DNA from: Galaxea fascicularis | Taxonomy: Eukaryota; Cnidaria; Anthozoa; Scleractinia; Euphylliidae | DNA: 64,000 nt | Reading direction: 5' to 3' | Assembly: GCA_948470475.1 (NCBI GenBank) | Contig: OX419342.1 | Span: 7,899,335-7,963,334, forward strand | Shown: in pieces, positions 22,342-30,800 of the stretch | Layout of the letters: every line of letters starts with the position of its first letter | Position numbering within the stretch: position 1 is the stretch's first letter | Notes under the pieces: generated by a model | What the model was told of the DNA's origin: nothing | The model's database searches: none | Seen by the model: the letters and a program-made list of their open reading frames with translations, nothing else | Position numbers and translations under genes: made by a program

Positions 22342-22405
22342 TTTGTTTTTCACTGACTACAACTACCAGAATGCAGTGCGCGCATGACGTCATCATGCAA
22401 ATGTG

Positions 22406-23373
22406 CTATTGAAGACGATAGCAATAGTGCAGGCTAGGTAACCTAGCCAGCACAAAAAGGTGGATCTCTATTGTCGCGTAATTTTTACGTGCGTACGGAC
22501 GTAGACTTTAACTGGCTTTACGTGCGTAAATAAAATGCAAAAGATGCCTGAAAGCTCGCGCGTATACGTAGAAGTTGAACCTCGCTCAAATCCACCTTAA
22601 CGGCAGTGAATATCCATTAATCCTGTAACAACCTTTATTTCAGCGGACGTGCAAAGTACAACGATCGTTGAATTTTGGCTTTTTTAGCGATCGTACGTCT
22701 TTCTTTTCAACGAACCACTTTTCTCATTCGCTTGGCACTTCGTTAAATAGAGATCCACTGAAACTCCATATTTTTCAGCTAGTAACAAGAGATTGTGCTC
22801 AGTCATCACAGGCATAACCAGCACGTGTCGTATTATCTCGCGCAAGTGAAAGACACCAGATACATTCCCTGCCCACTGAGGAAAAGCCTTGAAACGAGGT
22901 CTTGCAACCTGACATAATAACTTACAAGAGTCAGTCATGGTTGCAAAAAGGTGTTTTGTCCTCTTCTCATAGCATATAAGCGACGCCGATCTTCGGCACA
23001 AATAACTTATCCCTCTAATAGATGCCAATAGAGGGAAAAGAATAAACGAGACTTCAACTGAGGCAAAACTCAAGTTCGCAGTCTAAGTTAGGTAATTGCA
23101 CGTAAACAGGGACTTACCTTTTACTCTGAATATTCCCTCGTTTAAAAGACTTGGCGTGGTCCTCTCCAACTTTCAGTCGCCGTATGGCGTCGTTTTATTT
23201 TGAAACAGTTTTGGCAGCTGTATGTAAAAATCGTCTCTTTCGTTACAAAGTTTATTATCTTTGTAGATTAGTATCAAACAAATGAACGATTAAATAAGAA
23301 ACCGATACGGGTTGCTACGGAGACGAAACATTGCCAAAACACATTTGGAGGATTGTTATTACCATGACCAACT
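22406..23373. other. No convincing gene; one unrecognised minus frame
   Basis: A 129-codon minus frame at 22,684-23,073 has mixed hydrophobic and polar sequence and no motif I recognise. It lacks clear splice sites or similarity and is not called as a gene. Confidence 0.3.
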
Positions 23374-23742
23374 GGGACCTTAAGCAACGAGGACAGCGAC
23401 GGCAACGGGAACATCATTTCAAAATATACTGCTTCTCGTTTTTGTAACTCTTTCGCGATTGTTCCGATTTTTTTGTAACGTGAAAAATGGTGGTGAGCTG
23501 TCCAGGGCCTAAATTACTGTGAACAGTGTTAACGCAAAGAATTCGAAACAAAAACTTGCCGTCATGCGCTCACGTTCTCGAGAAAACCTAAAATTTGGTC
23601 ATTTTACGTTGCTGTTTTGCAATTTACGGCAGAGAAATGTACCAAAATGTAAAACGCACGTGCAGAGTATTGTTTTGGTTCATTAATCCCATTGTTTTGT
23701 GGCGTTCACTTTGCGGTTGTCGTCGTCGTTGCTTAAGCTCTC
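23374..23742. mobile_element. MITE family with TTAAGCAACGACGACG ends, copy 1
   Basis: It begins GGGACCTTAAGCAACGAGGA and ends with CGTCGTCGTTGCTTAAG. Internal words (CATTTCAAAATATAC, TTCTCGAGAAAACCTA, TTACTGTGAACAG) recur at 52,235-52,607 in inverse orientation and at 55,719-56,015. A fragment lies near 25,672-25,716. Confidence 0.75.
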
Positions 23743-24289
23743 TAATAACTGACTGACAGCTTACTGGGACGACGATAACGACTTCCTCAACGAACAACAA
23801 AATGGTCAAAGTTCCACTGGGCCCATATAAAAACGCTTTTAAAATCTGTCAGAGAACTGGAAAGATCTTGACTTCAACTCAAGAAATGACAGGAGAATGA
23901 GGGGAAGCAAAGTCAGCATTTTCATTAAATTAAATTTGCATAGAAATAGTGGAAAACAAATATCTTGGCAGAATTTTTGTCAAGCAAAACGAAGTTTTTA
24001 CGTTTTCTCAAGAGCGTGAACGCATGAAGGCAAAGTTTCAAAAACAATATTGAAGTCCCTTGGCAGTTCGCTGTCATTTTCCACTGCGAGACTGACACGA
24101 ATTCGAGTATTTGCAAAATACGAAAATAAGTACGGTTAAAGGCCCGGTTCAAACGTCGAACTTCACACGTGCCGAATCTAATGCAAATGATAAAAATCTA
24201 CAATCAAAAACATTTGTTTCCTGCTCCGGAAGCATAATAAAAGTTGAAAAAGGGTTTACAAACTCGGAGCTAAAAGTTAAAACTTATGA

Positions 24290-24327
24290 AATATTTCGTC
24301 CGTTTCTCAACCGGACTTCATCAGTCA
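24290..24327 (-). ncRNA. Hammerhead-ribozyme-like core in the minus-oriented Penelope copy
   Basis: On the minus strand CTGATGA is followed by A, a GTCCG/CGGAC stem with a nine-base loop, then GAAA and TAT. This order matches a hammerhead core (CUGAUGA, stem II, GAAA), which is known in Penelope-like elements. The extra A and the very short possible stems I and III make catalysis uncertain. Confidence 0.35.
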
Positions 24328-24365
24328 ATGATATGAATGTTAAAAAGATGAATTTTAAAAAGGTT

Positions 24366-25061
24366 TTAACGCCTCTTGGGGGTTAGAATTGTGTCATAGA
24401 TGGCTGCTAATTCGTAACCATTGTCTCTGTTTAATGCCGGTTTCGTAAGTTTAATTTGAATAGCTTCTTTTATCCTGCGTTTGAAGGTGTTAACTTCGAT
24501 TGATAGTACTTTTGTCTTATTTGGATCCACCGAGTGGCCCTCCAGGCGACAATGCTCGTGAATAGCTGATGAACTTCTTGATTGGTGTTCTTTCACTCTG
24601 ATTTCCAGAGAGCGGGCCGTTTCGCCAACGTACTCCTTGTTACACTTCTCACACTGTGTCTGGTACACAGTGCCGCATTTCTTGAGATTGACAGTTGTGT
24701 CCTTGACACGTACCAATTGTGATCTTAGAGAATTGACGGGTTTATGAATAAGTGTAACCTCGTGTGACTTGAAAGCTCTTTGCAGGCGTTCCGAGATTCC
24801 TTTGATGTATGGCGTTGATGCATAGATTTTCTTCTTGTTTTGAGGTTCTTCGGTATCTTCTGTTGTAGATTTTGGATGTGGTATTGTTAGCATCCATTCT
24901 GGATAATTATTCATTTTTAGGGCTTGCTTGACGCGCTGTGTTTCTCTAGTTCTGTCATCGTTTTCCGTAACCAAGGTCTGAGCTCTCAACATCAGGGTGT
25001 TAACTGTCAATCTCAAGAAATGCGGCACTGTGTACCAGATACATTGTGAGAAGTGTAACAA
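24366..25061 (-). pseudogene. Penelope-like element C-terminal fragment with GIY-YIG endonuclease
   Basis: The frame contains the region after the reverse transcriptase (YASTPYIKGISERLQRAFKS, then LRSQLVRVKD). A GIY-YIG endonuclease follows (CNKEYVGETARSLEIRVKEH, then IHEHCRLEGHSVD). The reverse transcriptase itself is absent. The first 20 or so codons come from reading into the opposite arm, so the listed start is not a true start. It is a 5'-truncated retroelement copy. Confidence 0.75.
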
Positions 25062-25332
25062 GGAGTACGCTGGCGAAACGGCCCGCTCTCTGGAAATCAG
25101 AGTGAAAGAACACCAATCAAGAAGTTCATCAGCTATTCACGAGCATTGTCGCCTGGAGGGCCACTCGGTGGATCCAAATAAGACAAAAGTACTATCAATC
25201 GAAGTTAACACCTTCAAACGCAGGATAAAAGAAGCTATTCAAATTAAACTTACGAAACCGGCATTAAACAGAGACAATGGTTACGAATTAGCAGCCATCT
25301 ATGACACAATTCTAACCCCCAAGAGGCGTTAA
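24997..25332 (+). pseudogene. Second, plus-oriented Penelope-like GIY-YIG fragment
   Basis: It encodes the same GIY-YIG domain as the opposite arm with only a few residue changes (for example KEYAGET in place of KEYVGET). It has no upstream reverse transcriptase and no ATG. It ends with the same codons (DTILTPKRR). Confidence 0.75.
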
Positions 25333-25370
25333 AACCTTTTTAAAATTCATCTTTTTAACATTCATATCAT

Positions 25371-25410
25371 TGACTGATGAAGTCCGGTTGAGAAACGGAA
25401 GAAATATTTC
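25371..25410 (+). ncRNA. Hammerhead-ribozyme-like core in the plus-oriented Penelope copy
   Basis: This is the same motif as the minus arm: CTGATGA at 25374-25380, a TCCG/CGGA stem, and GAAA at 25401-25404. One stem base differs (CGGAA for CGGAC), which weakens stem II. Confidence 0.3.
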
Positions 25411-25525
25411 ATAAGTTTTAACTTTTAGCTCCGAGTTTGTAAAACCTTTTTCGATAAAAATCTATTGTTTTCCCTCATTTGCATTAGATTCAGCACATGT
25501 GAAGTTCGACGTTTGAACCGGGCCT

Positions 25526-26961
25526 TAACTCCCCTAGGCGGCCACCCTAATGCAGCTTAGTGGGGGCTGACCGCTTAACTGAGGTAAAAAACAATAGAAA
25601 AACCGTCAGACTAATAGCAGTCTGACCGTTTAATAGAGACCGCTTAATAAAGGTTCGACTGTAGTTACATTTTGAAATCACGTTTTCGTTGCAGTCGCCG
25701 TCCTCGTTGCTTACGTTCCCTTGTAGCTCAACTAAAACTCTAAAAATATAAATTTCAGTGGTTACATTTACGTCTTGGTTATTTTTGCTGCCACGGAATG
25801 AATCGCACTGAATTAAGATGGCGGTCAGCCAACGAGACGCCTGATGGCCATTTCCTGTCACGGCATGGCCAAAAAACGCCACTGTAGTAGTTTCTTTGGT
25901 AAAAAGTACCAAGAAATATTGCTAGTTTGTTAATTAGATTTTGCAATTATGGCTCAAAAATTATTCAATGCCACTCAACTCTTGCGCATAGTGTACTGAT
26001 CCTATAGCCGCTTAGCCAATAAATTGGCATTATACAATGATCCAGTAAGTTTGTTTGTTCGTAACAATTAACAGTTATTCTACAAGCCCGTTGAATATGA
26101 TATGGTCGATAGCCGACGAGGTTCATAACGCTGAGTTGGTTATAATCGTCTCACATCCATCAAGCGCGAGAGGAGTAATTGCTTTGCTAAAAACGCTCAC
26201 AAATTATGGATAAGTATTCCGTACTTTATTTTGTAAACCAAACAAGCTGTCGCGCACAGTTACCATATTTGTAAAGCATTGTATAATGGCCCATATATCA
26301 TAATTGCTAAGCCAATAATAACTTTAGAATTGTATTATCCAATGTTCTAGTTTTCAATAATAATATATGACACACAGGTTGTATAAAACTGTGTTCAGCC
26401 ACCTTAAGCCAAGAAGAAATAACGACTCTCGGAATTCTAGTTGGCGCTAAATCAAACTAGCTTGCATCCCTATTAATGATTAACAGACATCCAGCCGGCT
26501 GCAGCTCAATAGTTAATCACGTATATATAAAAATATATATTCTGATGACGTTTTCCTTCGTGACGCCGAACAAGAAAAGGCTCGCGCTCTACGGTTACGT
26601 TCAAGGATATTAAAAAGAACACTTAATAATTTTTAAAGTGATAAAAACGTTTGTCCACATGAGTTAAAACAGGTTCTTCAAGTAATCTCTTAAGATCATC
26701 AAATTACCAGATCTTTGACTGAAGAGATCAAAGGATCTACAACTATCCTTTCCATAGGAACTAGTACAATTTAATGTTTTAACTTGTCCAATAAATAGTA
26801 GGCTTGGACACTTCTCGTTCAAAGTGCGCAACAACCAGACAATGTTATTCCCATTTCTTAGAGATGACACTCAGCTTCCGGCTTGCCGTGTGAGCTTTTC
26901 AAGGTGTAGGATTAACATCCTAAAAAAAGAACACTTCACTTTAGGCTTCTGTAATCCCCTC
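25526..26961. other. Intergenic flank downstream of the sodium channel
   Basis: No gene is seen. Short repeats with CGGTCAGAC/GTCTGACCG mirroring lie near 25,590-25,630. The 3' UTR and poly(A) site of the channel gene should lie below 26,962. TTTATT at about 26,224 is one possible signal. Confidence 0.4.
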
Positions 26962-27893
26962 TCAAGTTGTTTTTAGCAATGCTAAGGTTACGGTGTCGTC
27001 GCTTAGCTTCGTCTTCGTAGATCCAGTTAAAGAAACGATTCTCTTCTGGGTTATGAAGGACTTGTTGAAGCTAGCTTCCATTCTAACAGTTATGTCCTTG
27101 AATACCTCGACCGACTCACCGTGCTCTTCCAGAACACGCCGCACAAGTGCCTTTAGCAGATCGAAACAGTGAATCAGTTCCCCTGACCTCACAGGAATAT
27201 CCATGTCTCTTAGAGCTGTAAAGTTCGGTTGTGGAATTTTGAAAGGTTTTTCCAAAGAGGCCACAAACTCTGACAACTGCGATAGCGAGAGATAAGGTTT
27301 CCCGTCGTGAACAAACGCACCCCATGTGATGTAATAGCTATCAAAGTTTTCCTTGGTGATGCAAAAATCTTCGATTTCGTGAGCGCGATTCACGTTTTCA
27401 AGAATAATGGCAATGTACATATTAACAATGACAAGGAACACAACGATGATGTAACTTGCCAAGTAAAGAACTGCACTGAACGAGCCACAGTTACCATTGG
27501 GAAGCCCCAGATAGTTGGGATCACAGTCTGGAGGCTCCAACATCAATGCATCCATGATATCATTCCATCCAGAGCCAGTAGCAAGGCGAAACAGCAGCAA
27601 CAAAGAAGTACCAAACGTCTCGAAGTTTACGGTGTCATTTAACTCGCCTTCGCGCTTCACGTGTCCGAAAGCTGACATACCAATGATCGCGTAAATAAAG
27701 ATGACCATGAAGAGTAGGGTGCCAATGTTGAAGAGGGCTGGTAACGAGATCATGAGAGCCCACAAAAGCTGGCGAATTCCCTTAGCAAACTCAACCAGCC
27801 TTAGCAACCTGGCAATTCTGAAGATTCGAAGGACACGAAGAAGACTGGGGCTGACTGAACCTTCGTTTGCGTTTAACTCATCGAGCATCACGT
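26962..27893 (-). CDS. Sodium channel exon: IVS4 to C-terminus
   Basis: Acceptor TTTAACAG. It holds the IVS4 sensor ([20 protein letters not shown]), IVS5, the pore loop [17 protein letters not shown] with Ser at the filter, IVS6 and an EF-hand-like region. It stops at TGA (26962-26964) soon after [13 protein letters not shown], before the usual IQ motif. Confidence 0.93.
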
Positions 27894-30800
27894 CTGTTAA
27901 ACCAAATTAGGGAGGTTGATACCTAGCATGCTACAGATTCACAAACTAACTCTCATTCGTAAAAGCATAAAAGCCAAATATGGCAATCTTCGTCTAGCAA
28001 AATACCGAGAGTCAAATCATGAAAAAAGAAGAAAAGCTTAAAGGAGAACTAGCATGAGCTGCGCATGCTCCCGCTGACGCTCAAACTTGAAAAAGATTAG
28101 GCTAAGATTTTTCGAGTTGAACCGTGAAAACAAAATGGCGTCCTCAAGTGGGGGAGTCGGCCTTGGTCATGGCGGTCGGAGAGACAATTCTGGTCGAAAA
28201 AAGATAGCTCTAACCGATCGCAAAGATCCCAAGGAGTGGTTCAAGTGCCATAAAAGAATTTATCTATCGACTACTATTTTTCATTCTTGGATCAACTCGC
28301 ACATGCGCAACTCATGATACTTCCCCTTTAATAGCTTTCAGTTAAATGGTGACACTTACCAACGGTGATCACTCACCAGAGGTGGCACATACAAAACATA
28401 GCTCACAGAACAAATAGCCAGTACCACAAGAAATACATAAATAACACTTGCTTTCGTAGAAATGGCCACCTTTAAGGATTCCATGTACTCAACATGCACA
28501 AACAGTCACTACTGTCTTCTTTGGAGAAGATTAGGATCGACAGTGGCCCGGGAGCCATTGAATCGTTTGCGGGAACGCTAAGGTAGACAAACACGACAGA
28601 AGATTTTGCTCTTTAGCTGCGAAAATCTTCGATTCTTCCAAAAAGTTTCGTGCTAAAAGATATATTGCATCTTACAAGTTTTATCTCCCTGAAATAATCC
28701 CAAAATTGCTTGCGTGCACAATCTCGATACGAAGCCGTTGAAAAACCTTAGTAAGTGTACGTACCAATAAGAGAGCTGATGACGATGATTAAGTCGAACA
28801 CATTCCATGCTTTCTTGAAATAATGCGTCCTCAGTGTTATGATCTTAATAATGGCTTCCAACACAAATATCCCAGTGAACACGAAATTGGACAGGCGTGA
28901 ATATACGTTAAGGAAACAAAGTGACAGCGAGAGCGCGCGGTTCTTAAAGTGCACCTAACCCCAAAATATTTTTTTCGCTTAAATACATCTTTGCACCTGT
29001 TCGAAACACATCGAGCCATTTTGCGCCTTTTGAAACCAAATCTTGACTATTTGTAGGCTATAAAAGTTACGAGTCATCTGTCCCACGACCGAGCTAGTAA
29101 GGGGCATGGGTCTATTCCTTACATGACGTCACAAACTGATTTGCATGGCATTAAGTCTTTGTAAAAATGCATGTAAAGCAGTTTGTGACGTCATGTAAGG
29201 AATAGACCCATGCCGTTTCAAGCTCGGTCGTGGGACAGATGATGGCTAGATTTCGTAACTTTTACAGCCTATAAAAAGTCAATATTTGATTGAAATAGGC
29301 GCAAAACGGCGCAATATGTTCCAGACAGGTGCAAATATTTATTTAAGCGAAAAAAATATTTTGGGGTTAGGTGCACTTTAAAGTGACCAAGAAAAGAAAT
29401 GCGGTTTAACTGTACAACACCTCTTCTCCGAAAAGTGAAACGCAAGAGTTCTTTGACACTGAGAATTTCAAAGAAGACTATTTACCGCAATGATTCGATC
29501 TAGCGCCTGGTCCGAGTTCAATTGCTCGTTGCGTAGTTAGCGCTAACCAACAAAACCATAGGTTTTAATACAACTTAACCAATGGTTAGCGCTAACCATG
29601 TTTCGAGCAACTCGGCCCGGGGCGCTTATTTACTTTCAGAAGCTGAAGGGAGCCCGCTTGTTAGAGATTACAGCCACACCCTGCAGGACAATTGAAGATC
29701 CTGCAGCGTCATCGCTAAGCTAATCTTGGAAATTTGTGAGAGTGTTTGACAGCTTAGGGCCTTCGACGCGACCAAGGAGAGGAATATCCAATCCAAAGGT
29801 CACAGGTACAACTACTGTTGGAAGTAATCGAAATTCTTTGTTCAGAGTTTGCATTTGACAACACTGAATAAATCACATCACGTTTTCTATACACTCTTCT
29901 CTTTTTGTGCGACAGCTCATCAATTCCATGCTGGTGTTGCCTATTTTGACGTTTTCGTCCACAGGGTCAATTGGAAATAGTCAACATCACATTGCAAAAT
30001 TCCAAGATCGTAACCTCACTTGTCTACTGATTAAAGATCCAGTCACAATTGATAGGATTATTTAACGATTTCTTCTCTAGATTTGGCGATGACGTTAAAT
30101 CATATCATATCATAGTTAAAGGATATGTAGAACGTCGGAAATCTCTTTCGACTGCCCGTGGTGTTGAATCGTCATCATAATCATGTTACACATGATCACT
30201 GTCAGAATGGCGATCTCAAACTTATCTCCTGTCACCACGTCATATAACACACCACAAAGCCTCTCCTGGAAATCAAAATGGGAAAAGTGAATTTTGGTTC
30301 CAACTAATGGCAGTCATAATTACAACCACAGTCATAGCAGCATTTACATTCATAATCATAACCATAATCATAATCATAGTCGTAGTCAAAGTCAAAATCA
30401 CAGCCAAAGCCGCAGCCACAGTCAGTCACAGTGACAGACACAAACAGTTACAAAACACAGTCACAGCCACAGACAGGCACAGGCACAGGAACGGGCACAG
30501 GAACAGGAAAAGGCACAGCCACAGCTAGAGTGACAACCACAGTCACAGCTACAGTCACAGTCACAGTCACAGTTACTGTCGTGGAGGTAGGATGGCCGAG
30601 TGGTTTAGGGCGCTGGATTTCAATGCGGTGCCCAGGTTCAAATCTCGCTCTGGTCACTAGCTGGTGTTGTTCTGGGTAAGTGCCTGATTCAACTCCTCGG
30701 TCATCCTTGTAAATAGCCAACTGGTCTGCCTCCCGCCAGTTGGGATTGTTATCATGTTATATTTAGTTAAATGATTTGTTTCTTAGGATTTAAGTGGAGT

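Larger units (their letters stand above)
15516..22405. mobile_element. ISL2EU-like DNA transposon, degenerate, with nested insertions
   Basis: Both ends carry a 52-bp terminal inverted repeat (15516-15567 and 22354-22405) with 51 of 52 positions matching, starting CACATTTGCAYGATGACGTC. Two genes face inward. On the plus strand a SAP-SWIM protein begins 73 bp from the left end, with a YqaJ-type nuclease segment further in. On the minus strand a THAP-domain transposase begins just inside the right repeat. A THAP plus DDE_Tnp_4 transposase alongside a YqaJ-type protein is the known signature of the ISL2EU group. All genes are broken, and about 3.4 kb of unrelated repeats (16,8xx-20,2xx) splits the plus-strand gene. 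No clear target duplication is visible. Confidence 0.75.
24140..25525. mobile_element. Inverted pair of Penelope-like retroelement 3' ends
   Basis: The whole unit is an imperfect palindrome. Its outer ends are AGGCCCGGTTCAAACGTCGA and its complement, flanked by TAA on both sides (24137-24139, 25526-25528). Each arm carries the same 3' region and a GIY-YIG endonuclease reading frame pointing outward. The centre (about 24,700-25,000) belongs to the longer minus-oriented copy. The arms are nearly identical in sequence. Confidence 0.7.
28897..30126 (-). other. AT-AC (U12-type) intron of the sodium channel
   Basis: The intron starts ATATCCTTT (30126-30118) and ends TTCCTTAACGTATATTCAC. The branch-point A is at 28908 and the terminal AC at 28898-28897. 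No AG lies within 40 bases upstream of the exon. The junction gives an ungapped alignment to family IVS1-S2. Confidence 0.9.

Noticed and set aside
22684..23073. 129-codon minus frame as a gene
   Set aside because: No motif, no paralogue in the window and surrounding sequence is repeat debris. Left as unrecognised.
30585..30670. A functional tRNA gene
   Set aside because: A and B boxes are present, but the sequence does not close into a proper acceptor stem and continues into a SINE body.
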